From Clostridia bacterium (GTDB taxonomy: Bacteria; Bacillota; Clostridia; Oscillospirales; Acutalibacteraceae), in the NCBI GenBank assembly GCA_900768075.1, contig CAAGBN010000080.1:1-53877 (forward strand): a DNA stretch of 53,877 bases. Direction: 5' to 3'. This document shows positions 43,534 through 51,360 of this stretch, piece by piece (position 1 is the first letter of the stretch; the number at the start of each line of letters is the position of its first letter). The position numbers were made by a program, and so were the translations under genes. The notes beneath the pieces were generated by a model. It was given only the letters and a program-made list of their open reading frames with translations. It was not told the origin of the DNA and made no database searches.

Positions 43534-44928
43534 TTAGAAATCTGCTGAACCTGTTGTTCTGGGGAACGGAAGAACATCACGGATATTTGAGATACCTGTG
43601 AGGTACATAACAAGTCTTTCAAAGCCGAGACCGAAGCCCGCGTGCTTTGTGCCACCGTACTTACGAAGATCGAGGTACCACCAATAGTCCTCTTCCTTAA
43701 GACCGAGTTCATTGATTCTGTCTACAAGTACATCATATCTTTCTTCTCTCTGTGAACCACCAACGATTTCACCGATACCCATAACAAGAAGGTCGCAAGC
43801 TGCAACAGTCTTGCCGTCATCATTGAGTCTCATATAGAAAGCCTTAATCTCCTTGGGATAGTCTGTAACGAATACAGGCTTCTTGAAGATTGTTTCTGTA
43901 AGATATCTTTCATGCTCTGTCTGAAGATCACAGCCCCAGAATACTTTGAATTCGAACTCATCGTTGTGTTCTTCAAGCATCTTAACTGCATCTGTGTATG
44001 TAACACGGGCAAAATCTGATGAAGCAACTGCTGTAAGTCTTTCAATAAGACCCTTATCAACAAACTGATTGAGGAATTCGATATCCTGCTTGCAGTTTTC
44101 CATAACATACTTAATTACGTATTTAATCATTCTTTCAGCAAGTGCCATATCATCCATAAGGTCTGCAAATGCAATTTCAGGCTCAATCATCCAGAATTCT
44201 GCAGCGTGACGCTGTGTATAGCTCTTTTCGGCTCTGAATGTGGGGCCGAAGGTATAAATCTTACCGAAAGCCTGGGCCATAATTTCGCCCTGAAGCTGAC
44301 CTGATACGGTAAGGAATGCACTCTTGCCGAAGAAGTCTTCGCTGTAGTCGATGTTGCCGTTTTCATCTCTGGGAGGATTTTCCATATCGAGAGTTGTTAC
44401 TCTGAACATTTCACCTGCACCCTCACAGTCACTGCAAGAGATAAGAGGAGTATGAGCATAGATAAAGCCTTCGCTTTCAAAGAAGCGATGAATAGCCTGA
44501 GCAGCTACTGAGCGTACTCTGAATGAAGCTGAGTAGATATTTGTACGGGGACGAAGATGAGCAATAGTTCTGAGGTACTCAAGAGAGTGTCTCTTCTTCT
44601 GAAGAGGATACTCAGGAGCTGAAGCACCTTCAAGTGTCACCTTTGTAGCATTGATTTCGAATGGCTGTTTAGCTTCAGGAGTGAGAATAAGGTCACCCTC
44701 AACGATAACCGCAGCACCTACGTTATATTTTGCAACCTCTGCAAAGTTGTCAATCTTATCCTTTTCGAATACAACCTGCACGCCCTTGAAGCAGCTACCG
44801 TCATTAAGCTCCATAAAGCCTAAAACCTTTGAGTCTCTGTTTGTACGGATCCAGCCACATACTGTTACAGGAGATGTGGTATACTGTTCAGCGTTTTCAT
44901 AGAGCTTACTGATTTCTGTACGTTTCAT
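43534..44928 (-). CDS. asnS: asparaginyl-tRNA synthetase
   Basis: A 464-residue class IIb aminoacyl-tRNA synthetase. The N-terminal OB-fold anticodon-binding domain covers about 1-110 (VTVCGWIRTNRDSKVLGFMELNDGS). Motif 1 is in HRFFESEGFIYAHTPLI, motif 2 in YTFGPTFRAEKSYTQRHAAEFWMIEPE, and motif 3 in GFGLGFERLVMYLTG. The HAAEFWMIEPE form marks it as Asn- rather than Asp-specific. Having AsnRS means the cell can charge tRNA-Asn directly. It has its own promoter and no T-box leader (the gap is only about 100 bases). Confidence 0.96.
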   Translation of the reverse strand: MKRTEISKLYENAEQYTTSPVTVCGWIRTNRDSKVLGFMELNDGSCFKGVQVVFEKDKIDNFAEVAKYNVGAAVIVEGDLILTPEAKQPFEINATKVTLEGASAPEYPLQKKRHSLEYLRTIAHLRPRTNIYSASFRVRSVAAQAIHRFFESEGFIYAHTPLISCSDCEGAGEMFRVTTLDMENPPRDENGNIDYSEDFFGKSAFLTVSGQLQGEIMAQAFGKIYTFGPTFRAEKSYTQRHAAEFWMIEPEIAFADLMDDMALAERMIKYVIKYVMENCKQDIEFLNQFVDKGLIERLTAVASSDFARVTYTDAVKMLEEHNDEFEFKVFWGCDLQTEHERYLTETIFKKPVFVTDYPKEIKAFYMRLNDDGKTVAACDLLVMGIGEIVGGSQREERYDVLVDRINELGLKEEDYWWYLDLRKYGGTKHAGFGLGFERLVMYLTGISNIRDVLPFPRTTGSADF

Positions 44929-44972
44929 ATATATTTCCCTCCATATTAGAGTAATTTACACATTAATTAGAT

Positions 44973-45001
44973 ATTATATCAGTTTTCACTTTAAAAATCA
45001 A
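44973..45001 (-). promoter_or_regulatory. asnS promoter
   Basis: Minus strand TTGATT, 17-base spacer, TATAAT, 44 bases before the asnS ATG, with a GGAGGG site between. Confidence 0.75.
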
Positions 45002-45029
45002 GGATTTTGAGGGGATTTGCAACTGATTA

Positions 45030-45998
45030 TCACAGATTTTCCATCGTAATCTTGTAAGCGAGCTCTTCAAGCTGTTCGATACTACTGAGAGCTCCTACCT
45101 GCTGACGGTACTGGGCAGCTCCGTGAATACCCTTGATGTACCAGGCGGCGTGCTTTCTTGCTTCTTTTATGCCGACTCTTTCACCTTTGTATTCGCAAAT
45201 GAGCTTGATATGACGCACCATAACTCTCATTCTTTCAGCTATTGGAGGCTCAGGTAAAACTGACTCGTGCTTTAAATATGCACTTATCTGACTGAATACC
45301 CAGGGTCTGCCGAGAGCTCCTCTGCCGACCATAATATAGTCACAGTTGGTTTCCTCAATCATTTTTGCCGCAGATATGCCGTCAACAATATCACCGTTTG
45401 CTATTACAGGTATGCCGACATTTTTCTTAACCTCAGCAATCATCTGTCTGTCGACGGGAGGTGCATACATCTGCATTCTTGTTCTGCCGTGTACTGTAAT
45501 CGCATCCATACCTGCATTTTCAGCTCTTTTTGCCATATCAACACAGTTGATGTTATCAGCATCCCATCCGAGTCTAATCTTAACAGTTACAGGAATATCA
45601 ACAGCCTTACGGACGCTTTTCATAATTCGCTCTGCAAGGTCAGGATCTTTGAGAAGAGCGCTTCCTCCCCCATTACCTGCGATTTTAGGTGCAGGACAAC
45701 CCATATTGATATCTATAACATCAGGATTGAACTTAAGACACTCAATGGCACTTTCAGCCATAATATCAGGGTCAGAACCGAAAATCTGTGCAGCAGCAGG
45801 TCTCTCCTTATCACTGAGCAAAAGCAGAGATTTACTCTTTCTGTCGCACATAGTCAGACCCTTACTGCTGACCATTTCGCTGACAACATAACCCGCACCA
45901 TACTCGTGGCAGATTTCACGGAAAGCTCTGTCTGCAACACCTGCCATAGGTGCAAGTGCAGCCGTACGAGGGTCAATTTCTATATTACCAATTTTCAT
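45030..45998 (-). CDS. dusB: tRNA-dihydrouridine synthase (DusB-like)
   Basis: A 322-residue flavoenzyme that reduces uridines in the tRNA D-loop. The FMN-binding TIM barrel starts with AALAPMAGVADRAFREICHEYGA. The catalytic Cys is in DINMGCPAPKIAGNGGGSALL, and ITVHGRTRMQMYAPPVD and VIANGDIVDGISAAKMIEE carry the phosphate and FMN contacts. A C-terminal helical tRNA-binding domain follows (about 245-322). The start at 45998 (MKIGNIEIDPRTAAL) is chosen by family alignment and an AAAGGA site. The frame is open another 37 codons upstream (MRKRLLHLNLTAP and more), which is not like the family. Confidence 0.92.
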   Translation of the reverse strand: MKIGNIEIDPRTAALAPMAGVADRAFREICHEYGAGYVVSEMVSSKGLTMCDRKSKSLLLLSDKERPAAAQIFGSDPDIMAESAIECLKFNPDVIDINMGCPAPKIAGNGGGSALLKDPDLAERIMKSVRKAVDIPVTVKIRLGWDADNINCVDMAKRAENAGMDAITVHGRTRMQMYAPPVDRQMIAEVKKNVGIPVIANGDIVDGISAAKMIEETNCDYIMVGRGALGRPWVFSQISAYLKHESVLPEPPIAERMRVMVRHIKLICEYKGERVGIKEARKHAAWYIKGIHGAAQYRQQVGALSSIEQLEELAYKITMENL

Positions 45999-46144
45999 AA
46001 TAAATAATCCTTTTAACGGAGCTGTCAGATTAAGATGCAGAAGACGTTTTCTCATTGCGAAGGTGTATGAATATACTCCGAGCAAGTGAAAAACGGCTAA
46101 AAAAAGCAAGTATTCCTATAAAATTCTTTTAAACTTTACATAGT
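45999..46144 (-). other. unexplained dus leader region
   Basis: On the minus strand CGGAG and CTCCG enclose about 60 bases just upstream of dus, and the frame remains open for 37 codons in phase with dus. I see no consensus promoter. It may be an untranslated leader with structure or an N-terminal extension; neither is established. Confidence 0.3.
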
Positions 46145-46179
46145 TTAACAGGTATCTTCAAGATGAAAATACCTGTTAA
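46145..46179 (-). terminator. stem-loop after carB-dapF (weak terminator)
   Basis: TTAACAGGTAT (46145-46155) and ATACCTGTTAA (46169-46179) form an 11-bp perfect stem with a 13-base loop. It lies 40 bases after the carB stop, but on the minus strand it is not followed by a U-run, whereas the plus strand is T-rich. It may protect the 3' end or end transcription inefficiently. Confidence 0.45.
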
Positions 46180-46219
46180 GTTTTGCTTTTTGTTCTGCGC
46201 TTAATATGGCAGTTCCTTA

Positions 46220-49200
46220 TTAATATTCAGCTTCGCCTTCATATACGAGCACTGCATTACCTGTGAGATAAATACCGTCTTCGTTGTATGTTACAGCGAG
46301 GTCGCCGCCCTTAAGCTTAACTGTGATTTCTTCACCCATCTTGCAGAAGCCGTTTCTTACAGCCGCTACAACTGCAGCACAAGCACCTGTACCGCAAGCA
46401 AATGTTTCACCATTACCTCTTTCGTAAGCTCTCATCTTAAGAGTTGTGCCGTTTACAACTCTTACAAATTCTGTGTTGATTCTCTCGGGGAAGATATCAG
46501 CATATTCAAAGTTAGGACCGATTTCATTGAGGTCAAGTGAGTCGATATCTCTCTGGAATACTACACAGTGAGGGTTACCAACACCAAGGCAAGTGATGTT
46601 ATAGCTGTTTGCACCGATTGTGATGGGATAGTCAATGATTTCACCCTCGTCAAGTGTGCAAGGAAGATCTTTAGCATCAAATGTGGGTTTACCCATATAA
46701 ACCTGAACAGCTGTTACTCTCTTATTTGAAACATAAAGCTTAAGCTCGTTGATGCCTGCACCTGTTTCAACTGTGAGTTCTTCCTTGGTTACGATGCCCT
46801 TGTCATAGAGATACTTACCTACGCAACGAAGAGCATTACCTGCTGTCTTACCTTCTGAACCATCTCTGTTGAAAATTCTCATCTTCGCATCAGCTACATC
46901 TGAGTTTTCGATAAGCACAATACCATAGCCGCCGATACCGCCGTGACGGTTGCAGAAGTTGATGCAAAGTGACTCGGGACAAGTGATATTGCCATCACGA
47001 TTATCAATGAAGATATAGTCATTGAGAGTACCGTGCATCTTAGCAAACTTAAATGAATTTCTTGTCTTACGCATTGCGTTGATGTCGATAAGCTCAGTGT
47101 TGAGCTGGCTGTAGTTACTTGCCATAATATCGAGCATAGCATTAGCTGTGTCGAGTGAAGTGAAGCAAGCGATACCAAGCTGAAGAGCCTTTCTATGAAG
47201 AGCGATATAGTTATCCATAGTCGCATCAAAGAGTGCGCCGGTGTAAACGATGAAGTTGATCTTTCCGCTTTCAAGAAGCTTGAAGCAGTAGTCACCCTCT
47301 GTGATACCTTTGACATAAGTAACATTGATGCCAAGGTTAACAATAGCTCTTGCTGTTTCTTTGTCAGCATAGATGTTGATTCCGAGATCCTGAAGCTTCT
47401 TTGCAATTGAAACGATTTCGCCCAGGTCATGCTCATCAACGCTGAGAAGCACGCCCATTTCTTTCTTGTCATCCTTAGCAGTAACCTTAATACCTGATGA
47501 TGTAAGACCCTTGAAGAGTGCCTCATTGAGAGTCTTACCGATACCGAGAACTTCACCTGTGGACTTCATTTCCGGTCCGAGATATGAGTTAACATCGTTG
47601 AGCTTTTCAAATGAGAATACGGGAGCCTTAACTGCAAAATAAGGAGGTGCTTCGTAAAGTCCAGTGCCGTAGCCTAAATCTTTAAGAGGTGTGCCTACCA
47701 TTACCTTTGTCGCAAGATCAACCATAGGTACATTTGTTACCTTACTGATGTAAGGAATTGTTCTTGAAGCTCTGGGGTTAACCTCGATAACATAGAGCTG
47801 ATTTTCATAGATAAGGTACTGGATGTTTACAAGACCCTTGGTACCAAGAGCAAGAGCAAGCTTTTCAGATGTTGAAACAACAATCTGTGTCATCTTATCT
47901 GAAAGTGAGAAAGGAGGATAAACCGCAATTGAGTCACCTGAGTGTACGCCTGCACGCTCAATGTGCTGCATAATACCGGGGATAAGAACATCCTTACCGT
48001 CAGAGATTACGTCAACCTCGATTTCAGTACCGCTCATATATTTGTCAACAAGCACGGGGTTTTCAATACCTGTTGAAAGAATCTTTTTCATATATCTCTC
48101 AACTTCAACATCGTTGTGTACGATCATCATATTCTGACCGCCGATAACATATGAAGGACGAAGAAGTACAGGATATGTGAGTCTGTTAGCAGCTTCGAGA
48201 GCCTCTTCAAGAGTCATAACACCGCAACCCTTGGGTCTCATAAAGCCGTATTTTTCAAGAAGAGCATCGAATTTTTCTCTGTCTTCTGCTGTATCAATAC
48301 CTTCCTGTGATGTACCGAGAATCTGAATTCCGTTGTCATCAAGGAACTTTGTAAGCTTGATAGCTGTCTGACCGCCGAATGCAACAACGACACCGATGGG
48401 CTTTTCAACCTCGATGATGTTCATTACATCTTCCTCGCAAAGAGGCTCAAAGTAAAGTCTGTCAGCTGTATCATAGTCTGTTGAAACAGTTTCGGGGTTA
48501 TTGTTAACGATAACTACGTCATAGCCAAGCTCTTTAAGAGTCCATACGCAGTGTACGCTTGAGTAGTCGAATTCGATACCCTGACCGATACGGATGGGAC
48601 CTGAACCGAGTACCATTACAACTTCCTTGCCTGAACGCTGGAAGCGTCTTGATTCACAAGCCTTGTCATATGATGAATAGAAGTAAGGTGTGCTTGCTTT
48701 ATATTCAGCTGCACAGGTATCTACCATCTTGTAGCTTGCAGATTTATGGAATGACTCAGGGAATGTGCAGAACTTGCGAAGAGTCTTATCTGTATAACCA
48801 AGCTTCTTAGCTCTTGTGTAAGTTTCTTCGTCGATTTCCTTACCCTGAATTTCGTTTTCGAAGTCAGCAAGATTGCGAAGCTTTTCAATAAACCACTTGT
48901 CAACTCTTGTGATTTCGTTGATTTTATCTGTTGATACACCTGCTTTGATTGCTTCAAAGATTGTGAAGATTCTTCTGTCATCCTGCTCCTCAAGTCTTTC
49001 AAGGACGGATTTATCGCTGATAGGTGCAGCATTGAGGCTGTCAAGTGAAATTTCAGCACCTCTTACAGCCTTCATAATAGCTTCTTCAAAACTCTGGCCG
49101 ATGGACATAACCTCACCGGTAGCTTTCATCTGTGTGCCGAGCTTACGGCTTGAGCCGATGAACTTATCAAAGGGCCACTTGGGGAACTTACAAACAACAT

Positions 49201-50254
49201 AGTCAACAGAGGGCTCGAAGCAAGCACTTGTTTCACCTGTGATGTCATTCTGTATTTCGTCAAGGTTATAGCCGAGAGCAAGCTTTGTTGTCATCTTAGC
49301 GATGGGATAACCTGTAGCCTTTGAAGCGAGAGCTGATGAACGTGAAACACGGGGGTTAACCTCGATAACTGCATATTCAAATGAATCGGGATTAAGAGCA
49401 AACTGACAGTTACAGCCACCGACAATCTTAAGAGCGCTTACGATGTCAAGAGCTGCTTTCTTGAGCATATTGTATTCTTTGCTTGAAAGTGAAAGTGCGG
49501 GAGCTACAACGATACTGTCACCTGTGTGTACACCAACGGGATCAAAGTTTTCCATTGAGCAGATAGCGATAGTGTTACCTGCTGAGTCACGCATTGTTTC
49601 AAACTCGATTTCTTTCCAGCCCTTGATGTATTTTTCAACAAGAATCTGTGTGATAGGTGAAGCATCAAGACCTGTTTTAGCGATAATGCGAAGCTCGTCT
49701 TCGTTATAAGCAACACCACCGCCTGCACCGCCGAGAGTGAAAGCAGGACGTACGATTACGGGGTAACCGATCTGCTTAGCAATAGCAAGTGAGGTTTCGA
49801 TATCATATGAAATTTCCGAGGGAATGCAGGGCTGATTGATGCTTTCCATTGTGTCACGGAAAAGCTGTCTGTCTTCTGACTTATCAATAGCTTCAACGTC
49901 AGTACCGATGAGCTTTACGCCGTTTGCCTGAAGGAAGCCTTCCTTCCAGAGCTGCATCGAAAGAGTAAGACCAACCTGACCGCCAAGACCTGCAAGAAGT
50001 GAGTCGGGCTTTTCAAGCTTGATGATTCTCTTAAGTGTTTCTGTTGTAAGGGGCTCAAGATAGATTTCATCTGCAAGAGCCTTATCTGTCATAATTGTAG
50101 CGGGATTGGAGTTTACGAGTACAACATCCATACCAGCCTGCTTGAGTACACGGCAGGCCTGAGCTCCTGCATAGTCAAATTCAGCTGCCTGACCGATAAC
50201 GATAGGACCTGAACCGATAACGAGAACTTTCTTTATATCCTTATTAAGCGGCAT
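46220..50254 (-). CDS. carB: carbamoyl-phosphate synthase large subunit fused to a DapF-like domain
   Basis: A 1344-residue protein, about 270 residues longer than usual CarB. Residues 1-1060 are a full CarB: first ATP-grasp half (KKVLVIGSGPIVIGQAAEFDYAG), oligomerisation region (about 400-550), second half (VMVLGSGPIRIGQGIEFDYSS) and MGS-like allosteric domain (about 925-1058). From M1061 an in-frame DapF-like domain begins (FKFAKMHGTLNDYIFID). Its second catalytic Cys is kept (C1287, ACGTGACAA), but the first is Ala (A1138 in SEGKTAGNALRC), and GxGND and GADG-type motifs read GTLND and GGYG. Epimerase activity is therefore doubtful. The start lies three bases after carA with a GGAGG site. 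The argF-carA-carB order points to arginine biosynthesis. The DapF part may be a ligand sensor, a structural module or a repurposed enzyme. Confidence 0.95.
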   Translation of the reverse strand: MPLNKDIKKVLVIGSGPIVIGQAAEFDYAGAQACRVLKQAGMDVVLVNSNPATIMTDKALADEIYLEPLTTETLKRIIKLEKPDSLLAGLGGQVGLTLSMQLWKEGFLQANGVKLIGTDVEAIDKSEDRQLFRDTMESINQPCIPSEISYDIETSLAIAKQIGYPVIVRPAFTLGGAGGGVAYNEDELRIIAKTGLDASPITQILVEKYIKGWKEIEFETMRDSAGNTIAICSMENFDPVGVHTGDSIVVAPALSLSSKEYNMLKKAALDIVSALKIVGGCNCQFALNPDSFEYAVIEVNPRVSRSSALASKATGYPIAKMTTKLALGYNLDEIQNDITGETSACFEPSVDYVVCKFPKWPFDKFIGSSRKLGTQMKATGEVMSIGQSFEEAIMKAVRGAEISLDSLNAAPISDKSVLERLEEQDDRRIFTIFEAIKAGVSTDKINEITRVDKWFIEKLRNLADFENEIQGKEIDEETYTRAKKLGYTDKTLRKFCTFPESFHKSASYKMVDTCAAEYKASTPYFYSSYDKACESRRFQRSGKEVVMVLGSGPIRIGQGIEFDYSSVHCVWTLKELGYDVVIVNNNPETVSTDYDTADRLYFEPLCEEDVMNIIEVEKPIGVVVAFGGQTAIKLTKFLDDNGIQILGTSQEGIDTAEDREKFDALLEKYGFMRPKGCGVMTLEEALEAANRLTYPVLLRPSYVIGGQNMMIVHNDVEVERYMKKILSTGIENPVLVDKYMSGTEIEVDVISDGKDVLIPGIMQHIERAGVHSGDSIAVYPPFSLSDKMTQIVVSTSEKLALALGTKGLVNIQYLIYENQLYVIEVNPRASRTIPYISKVTNVPMVDLATKVMVGTPLKDLGYGTGLYEAPPYFAVKAPVFSFEKLNDVNSYLGPEMKSTGEVLGIGKTLNEALFKGLTSSGIKVTAKDDKKEMGVLLSVDEHDLGEIVSIAKKLQDLGINIYADKETARAIVNLGINVTYVKGITEGDYCFKLLESGKINFIVYTGALFDATMDNYIALHRKALQLGIACFTSLDTANAMLDIMASNYSQLNTELIDINAMRKTRNSFKFAKMHGTLNDYIFIDNRDGNITCPESLCINFCNRHGGIGGYGIVLIENSDVADAKMRIFNRDGSEGKTAGNALRCVGKYLYDKGIVTKEELTVETGAGINELKLYVSNKRVTAVQVYMGKPTFDAKDLPCTLDEGEIIDYPITIGANSYNITCLGVGNPHCVVFQRDIDSLDLNEIGPNFEYADIFPERINTEFVRVVNGTTLKMRAYERGNGETFACGTGACAAVVAAVRNGFCKMGEEITVKLKGGDLAVTYNEDGIYLTGNAVLVYEGEAEY

Positions 50255-50257
50255 TGA

Positions 50258-51289
50258 TTACTCCTCCATTCCTTTCAAAAATTCAGCGATGATTTCATCT
50301 GTGGGCTCAAACTGTACTGAATAAGCCTTATCTGCTTCGTAAGCGATACCCTCAACAGTACCGTCATTAACGTTATAGTAGCTGATTTCGCCCTTCTTAA
50401 TGCTGTCTTTACATACAGCATAGCCGTGATTCTGTGATACGATTACAGATCTGGGTGTGCCGGCAATCTTTACAGGCTGATTTCCGCCGTGATGACCATA
50501 TGAAAGCTTGTAGGTATCAGCACCCTGTGAAAGAGCCATAAGCTGATGTCCAAGGCCCATACCGAACATAGGAAGCTTGCCGAAGAGGCCCTTGATTTCC
50601 TCTGCAATAGCCATATAATCCTTAGGATCACCGGGACCCTCTGTAAGAATCACAGCATCAGCACCGAGAGCAAGAACATCGTCTGCCTTGAAGCTGTAAG
50701 GTACAACTGTTACCTTGTAGCCCTTATCCATAAGAGTTATCTCAAGGTTCTTACTTGAGCCGAGGTCAATAAGAGCGATGTGCTTCTTGATCTCTGTCTT
50801 GGGAAGATAAACTGAAACTTCCCTGCTGCCTGTATTTTCAACAGCACCGACAATTTTATAATTTTTAACTTCATCAAGATTTCCAGGAATTTCGTCGCAG
50901 ATAACAGCATTGGTTGAGCCGTTTTCACGAAGAATAGATGTCAGTTCTCTTGTGTCTACACCGTAGATACCGGGAACCTCCTTATCCTTGAGGAACTTAT
51001 CAATATCATATTCGCATCTGAAGTTTGAGGGAGCCTTACACCACTCTCTTACAACATAACCGCTGAGCTTTGTTTCACCGATAAAATCTGACTCGATAAT
51101 ACCGTAGTTACCAATCATGGGGAAAGTCTGTAAAACAATCTGACCGTAATAAGTCGGGTCTGTGAGAGTTTCGATGTAGCCTACAGCATTTGTGTTAAAG
51201 ATAAGCTCACCGATTGCAGCTTTGTCAGCACCGAAAGCATAGCCCTCGAATACTGTACCGTCACTCAGTACCAAATAACGCTTTTTCAT
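50258..51289 (-). CDS. carA: carbamoyl-phosphate synthase small subunit with lost glutaminase triad
   Basis: A 343-residue CarA. The N-terminal CPSase_sm domain is typical (LVLSDGTVFEGYAFG, GYIETLTDPTYYGQIV, GVDTRELTSILRENGS). The class I glutamine amidotransferase fold is recognisable (IALIDLGSSKN, EGPGDPKDY, GHHGGNQPV, SQNHGYAV), but the nucleophile Cys is Gly (G245 in MFGMGLGHQ), the catalytic His is Glu and the triad Glu is Thr (E328 and T330 in VQFEPTDE, where relatives have QFHPE). Glutamine hydrolysis should be impossible, so the complex would need free ammonia. All the rest of the fold is conserved, which argues against a decaying gene. The start at 51289 (MKKRYLVLSDG) fits the family; an ATG six codons upstream lies in a palindrome. 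Confidence 0.93.
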   Translation of the reverse strand: MKKRYLVLSDGTVFEGYAFGADKAAIGELIFNTNAVGYIETLTDPTYYGQIVLQTFPMIGNYGIIESDFIGETKLSGYVVREWCKAPSNFRCEYDIDKFLKDKEVPGIYGVDTRELTSILRENGSTNAVICDEIPGNLDEVKNYKIVGAVENTGSREVSVYLPKTEIKKHIALIDLGSSKNLEITLMDKGYKVTVVPYSFKADDVLALGADAVILTEGPGDPKDYMAIAEEIKGLFGKLPMFGMGLGHQLMALSQGADTYKLSYGHHGGNQPVKIAGTPRSVIVSQNHGYAVCKDSIKKGEISYYNVNDGTVEGIAYEADKAYSVQFEPTDEIIAEFLKGMEE

Positions 51290-51301
51290 TAATTGCACCG
51301 T

Positions 51302-51319
51302 CTTCATCTTAAGATGAAG
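51302..51319. promoter_or_regulatory. perfect palindrome before carA
   Basis: CTTCATCTTAAGATGAAG is an 18-base perfect palindrome in the argF-carA gap. It contains the upstream alternative ATG of carA and follows an AAAGGAAA site. It could be an operator, a hairpin controlling carA translation, or chance. Confidence 0.4.
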
Positions 51320-51360
51320 TTTCCTTTCATATATATTCTGTAACTTTTAACTTAGTTAAA

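Noticed and set aside
44929..45029. A T-box riboswitch upstream of asnS
   Set aside because: The gap is only about 100 bases and holds a promoter and a short leader; no T-box sequence or antiterminator is seen.
45346..45891. A 181-codon plus-strand frame opposite dus
   Set aside because: Antisense shadow of a strongly conserved gene, with no ribosome site or domain.
46894..47556. A 220-codon open frame overlapping carB-dapF on the same strand in another frame
   Set aside because: It lies wholly inside a conserved coding sequence and its low-complexity Ser/Leu product is typical of out-of-frame reading.
46220..50254. CarB-DapF fusion as a frameshift or stop-codon artefact
   Set aside because: The frame is continuous across the junction (M1061), both parts are near full length, and nothing in the bases near 47074 suggests an error; kept as a finding with a stated test.
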